From Candidatus Helicobacter avistercoris (lineage in GTDB: Bacteria > Campylobacterota > Campylobacteria > Campylobacterales > Helicobacteraceae), in contig DXDJ01000066.1 of the NCBI GenBank assembly GCA_019115525.1, positions 1 to 45,155 of the forward strand: 45,155 nt of DNA, given 5' to 3'. The notes under the pieces were generated by a model. The model was not told the DNA's origin. It ran no database searches and saw only the letters and a list, made by a program, of their open reading frames with translations. Positions 9,603 to 18,483 of this stretch are shown piece after piece (positions within the stretch are counted from its first letter, which is position 1; every line of letters starts with the position of its first letter). The position numbers were made by a program, and so were the translations under genes.

Positions 9603-12296
9603 TTATTCTCCTGTAAAAATTCTTTGGATAATTTTAAAAGGTGCACTCAAAATATCTTGAGCAACAGAAACTTCTGACTTAGGGTCTTGAAGTGTTCCTT
9701 TGATAACTACACCGGTAGATATTTTACCCTCTTTGCCCAACAAAAGATAACCAACAATAGGAATCTTACTTAAAACCTCAGAGAGAGCTTTGATGGTTGA
9801 AATAGAGAGAGCGATATCTAATTCTTTTGTTGAAAGATTGATCAATCCACTCCCCTCCACATCAATAGAACTTCCGACAAGATCAATCTTTTTTAATCCC
9901 AAAAACTCATCATTAAAATCAAAAGTGATTCTTCCATGATTGACTTCATAGCCATTAGCTCCAAGTCCTGGTTTTTTAAAAACTATTAGCGAGGGGATTG
10001 TGTCAATAAGAGCGATAACATTTTGTAGGGTTGCAAAGTTTTTAAAGATTGTGTTTTGCATCTGCACCTCTCCCCTCATCACTTTGTCTTTATAGATTCC
10101 CCTTGCACTAAACAACCCTCCATCAACAACAGATTTTTGTGCGATAGTATTGATGAAATTCCCACTAAAATTATCAGCATTGAATTTGACTATATTGTCG
10201 TATAGATCGATATTGGCAACCCCATTTTTGTGCGTAAAATCAATTTTAATTCCATGGTTTTGCATATTGACAATCACTTCATCTGCGGGGATTTTAAAAT
10301 CCTTGAAATTCACTTGAGAATCTTTGGCAATCATATAGAGATGGAAGTTTGATTTTTCTTTTTTTGGAGTCGGCGCTTTTTGAGTGGTTTGAGTGGTTTG
10401 AGTGGTTTGAGTGGTTTGAGTGGTTTGAGCAAGCAGAGGGATCGCGCTTTTGGAAAAAGCATCCAAATCAAAGTTTTTGTTTTCAAATTGGATTTTGAGC
10501 AAATCTTCTTGCAGATCAAAGATCATGCTCTCATCCAAGGATGAGGCATAGAGTCTATTGGGTGTGATTTTGAAAGTCATATTCAACTCGGTAATGGGTT
10601 GCCATTTTTTGTCAAAAATAGGGTATTTGAGATCAGAGAGCTGGGTTTGTAGAAAAATGGTTTTAAAATCTTTACTTTGAAGTGCAACTTCTCCTTGCGA
10701 GATTCCTAGATATTTAAGAAGATTTGAGTAGGGAGAGATTTTAGAGAGATTGCTTAAAAGAATATCTGTAGATTCTCCAAGAGTGATTTGAGTTTGAAAG
10801 TCAGGAAGTGTGATTTTGGGCGTAGAGATAAAATCAACAAAAAAACTTAGCTGAGGAAAAATTTGCTTATCAATGGAAAAAATTTCTCCAAATGGCGAGG
10901 AAGAGTCTTGAGTTTTGATTTGAAAAGAATCTAGATTCGCCTTGCCTTTGACTTGTTTTTTTTCAAGATTAATATCACAATTGATCAACCCCTCAAATTG
11001 AGGTTCTTGAAAGGATATTTTGCTGTCATTGACAAAGATGTGACTATGCGTTGGTGTAAGATCTAGCACAACATTGAGTGAGTTGGCAAAAATAGGGAAG
11101 CCAAAGAGATCGAAGTTTGCATCTTTGGCTCTAAAATTTCCCTTAGCACTGATATTGAGCTTTTCTTCTGTATCCTCAAAGCTCAACAAAAGATCGGTTT
11201 GCATTTTTGAATCCACCTGAGATACATTAAAATCGATATCATAGGCTCTAAGGAGTGCATGAAGTTTTGGATCCAAAGTCGCATCTTGAGATTTGATATG
11301 CACAAGAGTTGTGAGATTTTTATCAAAATGTTTTAACTCGACATAGCTCCCCTCGATACTAACCCCATCATAAAGTGGTGAAGTAAGAAAAAAACTGAGT
11401 GTGCCATCTTTAAATTGTGTTGTGAGGTGAGGTGTTGTGATGGGAGGAATTTTGGATTCTAGAGTAAGAGACACATCCTCAAGAGTGAGTTTGGCATAAA
11501 GGCTTTTAAGCAGTTTTGGCAAAAAAGAGTCATTAAGCGGAGCGGAAAAAAAGAGATTTTCAACTCTAATGTTTTTAAAACTTGCTTTTTGCATGAGCCA
11601 TTTGTGCAGTGCTGGGATCTTTTTGATTTGATTTTCAAAGGGTGCAAGTGTATGAATAAGAGTGCTAAAGGCACTCAAATGCAAAACATTAAGATCGGAA
11701 GATCCTTTGATAACAAGTTTTTCTTCAGGACTCATAAGGGGGTGAGTAGAATTAGAAATCAGTGCGAAATTGAGCTGATTCTTATCTAAGAGAAATTCAA
11801 ACTTGCCAACAGTGTTGATTTGCAATTTTTCAAAAAACAATTTTTGAATAGCAAGGCGAACATTGTTGCTTGTTTGAGTGAGCTGGAATCTAGCAACAAC
11901 AGAGGGAAACAAAAGCTCATAGCGTTTTCCATCATACAAAATCGAAGCTTGTTGCTGATCAGGAAGAATGATATTGCGAATTTCAAGAAGTTTAAAATAC
12001 GACATTGCTACCAAACTGCGATGAAACCACTTAATCGCATCTTGAATGGAAATATTGCTAGGAGTTTTTGTGCTGGGCTGAGAGATTTGGAGTTGGTTGA
12101 GGGTAAGAATAAACTTATTATCGAGTTTTAGATACAATCCTTTGAAATTAAGATTTACAACTTGGAATTCTTGAATATGGATTCCGCGATAGAGTGCAAC
12201 AAATAAACCCCCAATCAAGAGAAAAAAAGTGAAAAGTAAGGTAAGCAAGACAATTGATTTTTTACTGAGTGTTTTTTTCTTGTTTGTAACTTCCAT
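9603..12296 (-). CDS. AsmA-like / YhdP-type large periplasmic protein with N-terminal TM anchor
   Basis: 897 aa, N-terminal TM, C-terminal AsmA-like segment (VDGGLFSARGIYKDKVMRGEVQMQNTIFKNFATLQNVIALIDTIPSLIVFKKPG...GYLLLGKEGKISTGVVIKGTLQDPKSEVS). Confidence 0.8.
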   Translation of the reverse strand: MEVTNKKKTLSKKSIVLLTLLFTFFLLIGGLFVALYRGIHIQEFQVVNLNFKGLYLKLDNKFILTLNQLQISQPSTKTPSNISIQDAIKWFHRSLVAMSYFKLLEIRNIILPDQQQASILYDGKRYELLFPSVVARFQLTQTSNNVRLAIQKLFFEKLQINTVGKFEFLLDKNQLNFALISNSTHPLMSPEEKLVIKGSSDLNVLHLSAFSTLIHTLAPFENQIKKIPALHKWLMQKASFKNIRVENLFFSAPLNDSFLPKLLKSLYAKLTLEDVSLTLESKIPPITTPHLTTQFKDGTLSFFLTSPLYDGVSIEGSYVELKHFDKNLTTLVHIKSQDATLDPKLHALLRAYDIDFNVSQVDSKMQTDLLLSFEDTEEKLNISAKGNFRAKDANFDLFGFPIFANSLNVVLDLTPTHSHIFVNDSKISFQEPQFEGLINCDINLEKKQVKGKANLDSFQIKTQDSSSPFGEIFSIDKQIFPQLSFFVDFISTPKITLPDFQTQITLGESTDILLSNLSKISPYSNLLKYLGISQGEVALQSKDFKTIFLQTQLSDLKYPIFDKKWQPITELNMTFKITPNRLYASSLDESMIFDLQEDLLKIQFENKNFDLDAFSKSAIPLLAQTTQTTQTTQTTQTTQKAPTPKKEKSNFHLYMIAKDSQVNFKDFKIPADEVIVNMQNHGIKIDFTHKNGVANIDLYDNIVKFNADNFSGNFINTIAQKSVVDGGLFSARGIYKDKVMRGEVQMQNTIFKNFATLQNVIALIDTIPSLIVFKKPGLGANGYEVNHGRITFDFNDEFLGLKKIDLVGSSIDVEGSGLINLSTKELDIALSISTIKALSEVLSKIPIVGYLLLGKEGKISTGVVIKGTLQDPKSEVSVAQDILSAPFKIIQRIFTGE
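10381..10429. repeat. 9-bp tandem repeat (TGAGTGGTT x5 plus TGAG), in frame in the AsmA-like CDS, encoding (TTQ)n
   Basis: tgagtggtttgagtggtttgagtggtttgagtggtttgagtggtttgag read directly; gives AQTTQTTQTTQTTQTTQ on the minus strand. Confidence 0.97.
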
Positions 12297-13164
12297 TTTG
12301 TTTTATTTGAACTCCACTTTTTCTGCTCCAGAAATCCTTAATCTTCCCAAAGGTTCTATTCGTGCAATTGTATCACACTTGAATTCTCAAAACATCGCCC
12401 TAAACACTCTTGATGTGATGATTTTAAGGATGATGGGAAAACCTCAAAGTGGATGGATTGATTTAGGGGAACAGAAGATGAGCAGAGGAGATTTTCTCTA
12501 CAAACTCACAGTTGCAAAAGCTCCACTCAAAGAGGTCAAGCTCATCCCTGGGGAGAGTATGTATTTTTTCATTCAACAACTCTCCCAAACCCTTGATATT
12601 CCAACTCAAGAATTGTGGCGTATTTATGATGAGAAAGTAGATTGTCAGGAGGGGAATATTTTGCCCCAAACTTATAAGATCCCTTATGGGATCGCCCCTT
12701 CTAGAGTTTTTGATTGGATGTTGGAGTATTCGCAAGGAGAATACGCCAAGCTTGCTGAAGAATTAGGATATAAGCCAGGAAGCAAGGAGTGGAGAAGGGT
12801 TTTGAGCAAGGCCTCAATTATTCAAAAAGAAGCAGCCAATACAGAAGAGATGCCTATTATTTCTGCTGTAATTGATAATCGTATCAAAAAGGGAATGCCT
12901 CTACAAATGGATGGATCGCTCAATTATGGACAGTACTCACACCAAAAAATCACGCCAGAGAGAATCCGAAAAGATACAAGTTTGTTTAACACCTATATGT
13001 ATAAAGGCATTCCTCCATGCCCATGCGGGAGTATAAGTGTCCAAGCAATTAAGAGTGCTGTATTACCAAAAAAAGTAGATTATTTGTATTTTGTGAGAAA
13101 CAAAAATGGGGTTCATAGTTTTTCAACTACATATCAAGAACATCAAAAAAATTTTAAGAAATGA
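12229..13164 (+). CDS. mltG: Endolytic transglycosylase MltG
   Basis: N-terminal TM, YceG motifs (ASIIQKEAANTEEMPIISAVIDNRIKKGMPLQMD, YNTYMYKGIPPCPCGSISVQAIKSAV-like); GTG start 12229. Confidence 0.9.
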   Translation: MKSKVSKTIDFLLSVFFLFVTSILFYLNSTFSAPEILNLPKGSIRAIVSHLNSQNIALNTLDVMILRMMGKPQSGWIDLGEQKMSRGDFLYKLTVAKAPLKEVKLIPGESMYFFIQQLSQTLDIPTQELWRIYDEKVDCQEGNILPQTYKIPYGIAPSRVFDWMLEYSQGEYAKLAEELGYKPGSKEWRRVLSKASIIQKEAANTEEMPIISAVIDNRIKKGMPLQMDGSLNYGQYSHQKITPERIRKDTSLFNTYMYKGIPPCPCGSISVQAIKSAVLPKKVDYLYFVRNKNGVHSFSTTYQEHQKNFKK

Positions 13165-13231
13165 TGAGGTTTTGGTTTTTTGAAGTTTTTTATCTTTGAT
13201 AAAATGACGTAAATCGTCTTAAAGGAGTGCA

Positions 13232-14656
13232 ATGTTTAGACGGATCTTGATTGCTAATCGTGGTGAAATTGCTGTAAGAATCATTCGTGCGTGTAAAGAT
13301 TTGGGGATTGAGAGTGTTGCGATTTACTCTCAGGCTGATAGTAAATCTTTGCATGTAAAAATGGCAGATTTTGCCTACAAACTCAGTGATGATCCTATTG
13401 GGGGGTATTTGGATATTGATTTGATTATCAAAATTGTAAAAGAAAGCAAAGCAGAGGCAATTCATCCAGGGTATGGTTTCCTCTCAGAAAATGCAACTTT
13501 TGCAAAAAGAGTGCAAGAGAGTGGAATTGTATGGATTGGACCGAGTGCAGAAGTGATTGCAAATATGGGAGATAAAAATGTTGCAAGGGCTTTGATGCAA
13601 CAAAATGGAATCCCCATTGTGCCAGGTACAGATCCTCTCAATGACAAAAGCATGCAAGAGATTGCAGAGATTGCAAAGCACATTGGTTATCCCATTATTT
13701 TTAAGGCAAGTGCAGGTGGGGGAGGCAAGGGCATTAGAGTCGTGCAAAGAGAGGAGGAACTAAGTGAGAGTTTTGAGGCTTGCAAAAGGGAAGCAAAAGC
13801 CTTTTTTGGCAATGATGATGTGTTTATGGAAAAATGCATTACCAACCCTCGTCATATCGAGTTCCAAATCATTGCAGATAGCTATGGAAATGTGATTCAT
13901 TTAGGAGAGAGAGATTGCTCAATCCAGCGACGACATCAAAAACTTATTGAGATTGCACCAAGTCCAAGTATTGATGAGGGATTGCGTAAGAGAATGGGGG
14001 CTGTGGCAATTGCCGCAGCAAAAGCGACAAAATATGTCAATGCCGGAACAGTGGAATTTTTGGTAGATGAATATAACCATTTCTACTTTATGGAAATGAA
14101 TACACGCATCCAAGTTGAGCATGGGATTACTGAGGAGATTACAGGGCTAGATTTGGTTGTGCGACAGATTAGAATCGCAGGTGGAGAGATTTTGGAGCTT
14201 GAGCAAGGTGATGTAACTTTTCAGGGGTATGCCATTGAGGCAAGAATCAATGCAGAAAATGTCAATGCAGATTTTGCCCCAAATCCTGGAAAAATCACAA
14301 CTTACTATCCCGCTCTTGGCCCTTCTGTGCGGGTAGATAGCTGTATCTATAAAGATTATGAAATCCCTCCTTTTTATGATTCTATGATTGCAAAGCTTAT
14401 TGTTAGAGCTACAAGCTATGATCTGGCTGTAAAAAAACTCTCAAGAGCCTTGAGTGAATTTACAATTAGGGGGGTAAAAACTACAATTCCTTTTTTACAA
14501 AGAATTTGCCATGACTCTCAGTTTAAGAAGGGATTTTTTGACACTTCTTATATTCCCACAAATCTTGCCCACCTTATTCCTCAAGAACAAAAAGATGATC
14601 TAGAAATGGTTGCCATTGCCTCAGCACTATTTGCTTTGAAAAAAGGTCAAGAATGA
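13232..14656 (+). CDS. accC: Acetyl-CoA carboxylase, biotin carboxylase subunit
   Basis: MFRRILIANRGEIAVRIIRACKDLGI, KASAGGGGKGIRVV, MEMNTRIQVEHGITE. Confidence 0.95.
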   Translation: MFRRILIANRGEIAVRIIRACKDLGIESVAIYSQADSKSLHVKMADFAYKLSDDPIGGYLDIDLIIKIVKESKAEAIHPGYGFLSENATFAKRVQESGIVWIGPSAEVIANMGDKNVARALMQQNGIPIVPGTDPLNDKSMQEIAEIAKHIGYPIIFKASAGGGGKGIRVVQREEELSESFEACKREAKAFFGNDDVFMEKCITNPRHIEFQIIADSYGNVIHLGERDCSIQRRHQKLIEIAPSPSIDEGLRKRMGAVAIAAAKATKYVNAGTVEFLVDEYNHFYFMEMNTRIQVEHGITEEITGLDLVVRQIRIAGGEILELEQGDVTFQGYAIEARINAENVNADFAPNPGKITTYYPALGPSVRVDSCIYKDYEIPPFYDSMIAKLIVRATSYDLAVKKLSRALSEFTIRGVKTTIPFLQRICHDSQFKKGFFDTSYIPTNLAHLIPQEQKDDLEMVAIASALFALKKGQE

Positions 14657-16038
14657 AAAATGTGTTTAAAGATACAAGAGTATTAGACAAAAGGGCTATT
14701 GAGCGGTATTTTTTGAATGAAGAGATTTTGTGCGAGAATGCTTCTAGTGCTTTGAAAAAATTGATTGATGAAGTAACACACAAGCAGAGTCTGATTTATA
14801 TTGTATGTGGGAGCGGAGGAAACGGAGCTGATGGATTGGCATTGGCTCGAAAACTCCAAGGCGAATATCGAGTCAAGGTTTTTATGGCAAAAGATCCTAA
14901 AAGTTCATTATGCGAGAGAGAGTTTTTGCGTTGCAAACACTTAGGGATTGATTTTGTCAGAAAAATATATGCTTGCGATGTTGTCGTGGATTGTTTATTT
15001 GGAAGCGGTTTTTGTGGTGAAATTGATCTAGAATTTAAAGAGCTCTTAGGTGTGATGAATAAAATGGCGCGGATTAAAATCGCCTGTGATATTCCAAGTG
15101 GTGTTGGGGCTATTTTTAAGGGGAGTGCTTTTGAGGCAGATTACACTGTGAGTATGGGGGCATTAAGAATTGATTTGTTTGGGGAGTGGGCAAAGGATTA
15201 TGTCGGCAAGATCATCGTCGCTCCTTTAGGACTCCCAAGTCAAAGCTATGAGGTAAGCTCAAATGTCAAACTTTTAGAAGAATCTGATTTAAAACTTCCT
15301 TATAGGAAACAAGAAAATACTCACAAAGGATCTTATGGACACCTCGCAGTAAGAGTGCAAAATGGCAATGGAGATAAAAATGGTGCAGGAGTGTTATGTG
15401 CAATGGGGGCTATGGCATTTGGAGTGGGACTTTGCACATTGAGTGGGGAAATGGCTTACCCTCCGTATGAGATGATGCATTCTAGTCAAATCCCTCAAGA
15501 AGCCAATGTTGTAGCTATGGGGATGGGGATGAGTAGTCTTACTCAAAAAGATTTTGATGAGATTGCAAATAGAGCATGTGTGCTAGATGCAGGATCGTTT
15601 TATGCCCCTGAGATAAAAGACTTTCTTCTTGATGCCAAAAATGTTGTCCTTACACCCCATATCAAAGAATTTGCCTCACTTCTTAAGCTGTGCGGAATTG
15701 CGGATTTGAGTGTAGATGAGGTTAAGGAGAGAAGAGATTCTTTGCTTTTGGAGTTTTGCTCTCTTTATCCTGAAGTCGTTGTTGTCCTTAAGGGAGCAAA
15801 TACTCTTGTTGCACAAAATGGAAGAATTTGGATTTGCACACTTGGAAAAAATAATCTTGCCAAAGGGGGGAGTGGAGATATTTTGGCAGGAATGATTTCT
15901 GCACTTTTGGCTCAAGGTTATGAAAGTTCTGATGCTGGGATTCATGCTACCCTTGCTCATGCTTTGGCTTCAAGAAAAATCAAGTCAAGTTTTGGACTAA
16001 CCCCTATGGATTTGATTGAGGCAGTGAAGAGTTTATGA
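14653..16038 (+). CDS. nnr: Bifunctional NAD(P)HX epimerase / ADP-dependent dehydratase
   Basis: N-terminal YjeF-like domain (GSGGNGADGLALARKL) plus C-terminal kinase-like domain (VVLKGANTLVAQNGRIWICTLGKNNLAKGGSGDILAGMI). Confidence 0.9.
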   Translation: MKNVFKDTRVLDKRAIERYFLNEEILCENASSALKKLIDEVTHKQSLIYIVCGSGGNGADGLALARKLQGEYRVKVFMAKDPKSSLCEREFLRCKHLGIDFVRKIYACDVVVDCLFGSGFCGEIDLEFKELLGVMNKMARIKIACDIPSGVGAIFKGSAFEADYTVSMGALRIDLFGEWAKDYVGKIIVAPLGLPSQSYEVSSNVKLLEESDLKLPYRKQENTHKGSYGHLAVRVQNGNGDKNGAGVLCAMGAMAFGVGLCTLSGEMAYPPYEMMHSSQIPQEANVVAMGMGMSSLTQKDFDEIANRACVLDAGSFYAPEIKDFLLDAKNVVLTPHIKEFASLLKLCGIADLSVDEVKERRDSLLLEFCSLYPEVVVVLKGANTLVAQNGRIWICTLGKNNLAKGGSGDILAGMISALLAQGYESSDAGIHATLAHALASRKIKSSFGLTPMDLIEAVKSL

Positions 16039-16748
16039 AAGATACTCTATTTCAAACCAATATCAAAAAGCAATTTGAATTTGATGAGAGCGTTGCTAGT
16101 GTTTTTGACGATATGTTGGAGCGTTCAATCCCTTTTTACAAGGAGCAAATCGATCTAATTGCTCATTTTGCCTCTTTGTATTTAAAAGAGGGGGGCTTGG
16201 TTTATGATTTGGGATCTAGCACAGGAAATGCATTGTTTGCACTTCATTCTCTATCTCCGCAATCCCAGCTTGTAGGGATTGATAGTTCTAGTGCAATGTG
16301 TGAGAGAGCTTTGCTTAAGGCTCAAGCTTATGGAAGTAATGCAAGATTTATTTGTGAAGATTTTTTAACCTTTAGTTTTGATCCGTGTGATGTTGTGATT
16401 GCAAGTTGGACAATGCAATTTGTGCGTCCTTTAATGCGAGAGAAGATGATAAAAAAAATTTTTGAATCTCTAAAGAGTGGAGGAGTGTTTTTGATGAGCG
16501 AGAAAGTTTTGGGCTCAGATAAGGAACTTACCCACTCAATGATTGAATATTACCATCGCTATAAGATCGCTCAAGGTTACACACAGTTTGAAATCAATCA
16601 AAAACGAGAAGCTTTGGAAAATGTCTTAATCCCCTATACCTTGGATGAGAATATTGATATGCTTAAAAACGCTGGTTTTTCCTGTGTTGAGGTGTTATTT
16701 AAATGGGTAAATTTTGCACTCTTGATTGCAAAAAAGGAGGGAAAATGA
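16035..16748 (+). CDS. cmoA: tRNA uridine-34 carboxy-SAM synthase CmoA
   Basis: SAM methyltransferase fold (VYDLGSSTGNALFAL) with CmoA-like FDESVASVFDDMLERSIPFY and SWTMQFV. Confidence 0.9.
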   Translation: MKDTLFQTNIKKQFEFDESVASVFDDMLERSIPFYKEQIDLIAHFASLYLKEGGLVYDLGSSTGNALFALHSLSPQSQLVGIDSSSAMCERALLKAQAYGSNARFICEDFLTFSFDPCDVVIASWTMQFVRPLMREKMIKKIFESLKSGGVFLMSEKVLGSDKELTHSMIEYYHRYKIAQGYTQFEINQKREALENVLIPYTLDENIDMLKNAGFSCVEVLFKWVNFALLIAKKEGK

Positions 16749-17878
16749 ATCTAGAGATTGCAAGGAAGCTTATCTCCTATCCTACGATTACACCCCAAGA
16801 GTGTGGAATCTATGAGTATATTTCCACTTTGCTTAAGGGTTTTTCTTATGAAAGAATGGATTGTGAAGAGGTAAAAAATGCCTTTTTCTATAAAGATTTT
16901 TCTCCTCACAAAAAAGAGGGAAAAATCCATCTTTGTTTTGCTGGACATATTGATGTTGTCCCTGCTGGGGAAGATTGGGAGAGTCATCCATTTGAGCCAA
17001 CTCTAAAGGGAGAATATCTCTATGGTAGGGGAGCTCAAGATATGAAGGGGGGGATAAGTTCTTTTTTGGATGCGATTGGGAAGATTCAAAAGGAGGGGGT
17101 AGAGGGCAATCTTGCTATTTCTGTTCTTCTTACAAGCGATGAAGAAGGTGTTGGGATAAATGGCACGCGCTATGTGCTGGAGTGCCTAGCCAAAAACAAT
17201 CGCCTCCCTCATTTTGCCCTAGTGGCTGAGCCAACTTGTGAGAGTGTTGTGGGAGATATGATTAAGATTGGACGCAGAGGTTCAATCAATGGAGTGTTAA
17301 AAATTTTTGGCAAGCAAGGACATGTTGCCTATCCTAGCAAATGCATCAACCCCATTGAGCTCTTAGGCTCAAAACTCGGAGAGATTGCAGGAAAAGATTT
17401 GGATAATGGGGATGAAAATTTTGAGCCAAGCAAGATTGTTGTTACTGATATTCGTGGAGGTATGCAAGTATGCAATGTCACACCGAGTGAATTAACAATT
17501 ATGTTTAACATCCGCAACTCTACGCTCACAACACAAGAAAATGTCAAAAGACACTTTGAAAATCTTTTAGGCCACTTAGAATATGATTTGAAGCTCACAA
17601 TCAGCTCTTATCCTTTTTTAACTAGCAAAGAAAATAAGCTCACCCTTCATCTTCTGGATTGCATTGAAGAAATTGTTGGGATAAAACCAAAAGTGAGCTG
17701 TTCTGGAGGAACAAGTGATGCACGTTATTTTGCACCTTATGGGATTGGTGTAGTGGAATTTGGGGTATGCAATGATCGAATTCATGCAAAAAATGAACGC
17801 GTAAAATTGCAAGATTTGGATAACCTTACAAAAATATTTAAAAAGCTAATACAATCTTTTTGCAAGGAGAGTTTATGA
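16745..17878 (+). CDS. dapE: Succinyl-diaminopimelate desuccinylase
   Basis: M20 motifs CFAGHIDVVPAG, GRGAQDMKGGI, TSDEEG, SGGTSDARYFAPYGIGVVEFG; ATG 16745 overlaps cmoA stop. Confidence 0.95.
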   Translation: MNLEIARKLISYPTITPQECGIYEYISTLLKGFSYERMDCEEVKNAFFYKDFSPHKKEGKIHLCFAGHIDVVPAGEDWESHPFEPTLKGEYLYGRGAQDMKGGISSFLDAIGKIQKEGVEGNLAISVLLTSDEEGVGINGTRYVLECLAKNNRLPHFALVAEPTCESVVGDMIKIGRRGSINGVLKIFGKQGHVAYPSKCINPIELLGSKLGEIAGKDLDNGDENFEPSKIVVTDIRGGMQVCNVTPSELTIMFNIRNSTLTTQENVKRHFENLLGHLEYDLKLTISSYPFLTSKENKLTLHLLDCIEEIVGIKPKVSCSGGTSDARYFAPYGIGVVEFGVCNDRIHAKNERVKLQDLDNLTKIFKKLIQSFCKESL

Positions 17879-18474
17879 GAGAAGCAAGAATTGATGTTAG
17901 AAATGAAGTGTGTCAAGATCCTGCTAATAAAGTCAAGGGAGTTTTGGATCAACTCAAAGAACAAAATATCCAAGTTACAAAAATTGAAATCGTAGGGGAT
18001 TGTGAAAAAGCACTTGCAGAGGTTGAAAATTTTCTTATCAATCAAGGATATATTTTTGAGACAAGTGGCAATGAAAGTGAGTTTAGTATTGTTGTAAAAA
18101 GCAAAGAAGAAAAAAAGATTGAAGAGCTTGAGGAAAAGCCTATTGAAATAATCCAAAAAGCCTTTTTTCTCAAAGATGACAAAATGGGAGATGGAGATCT
18201 TGGAAGGAGATTGCTAGATGGTTTCTTTGCAGAACTTTCTCGCTCTTATAAAGTCCCACGATATATCATTTTGAGCAATCGGGCAGTTTTTCTTGCCCAA
18301 AATGATATTGCCAAGTCATTGCAAATTTTGGAGAGAAAAGGCGTAGAAATTTTGCTTTGCAAAACTTGCGTTGATCATTTTATGATCGAATCAAAAATCA
18401 TTGTAGGAAAAATCAGCAATGCCTTAGAGATCGCAGAAGTTTTTATGAGTGATATTTCTATTATCTCACTATAA
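17875..18474 (+). CDS. yedF: YedF-like selenium-metabolism protein (TusA-like + DsrE-like domains)
   Basis: N-terminal TusA-like domain (RIDVRNEVCQDP), C-terminal DsrE-like domain (YIILSNRAVFLA...LERKGVEILLCKTCVDHF); directly upstream of selD. Confidence 0.85.
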   Translation: MREARIDVRNEVCQDPANKVKGVLDQLKEQNIQVTKIEIVGDCEKALAEVENFLINQGYIFETSGNESEFSIVVKSKEEKKIEELEEKPIEIIQKAFFLKDDKMGDGDLGRRLLDGFFAELSRSYKVPRYIILSNRAVFLAQNDIAKSLQILERKGVEILLCKTCVDHFMIESKIIVGKISNALEIAEVFMSDISIISL

Positions 18475-18483
18475 GGAGAATCA

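Noticed and set aside
10331-10519. 62-aa ORF with (LKP)n repeats
   Set aside because: Alternate-frame reading of the 9-bp tandem repeat in the AsmA-like gene; no RBS or independent support.
17041-17056. G7 tract in dapE as a phase-variable switch
   Set aside because: It encodes the conserved MKGG metallopeptidase motif in an essential-type gene, so contingency-locus behaviour is unlikely.
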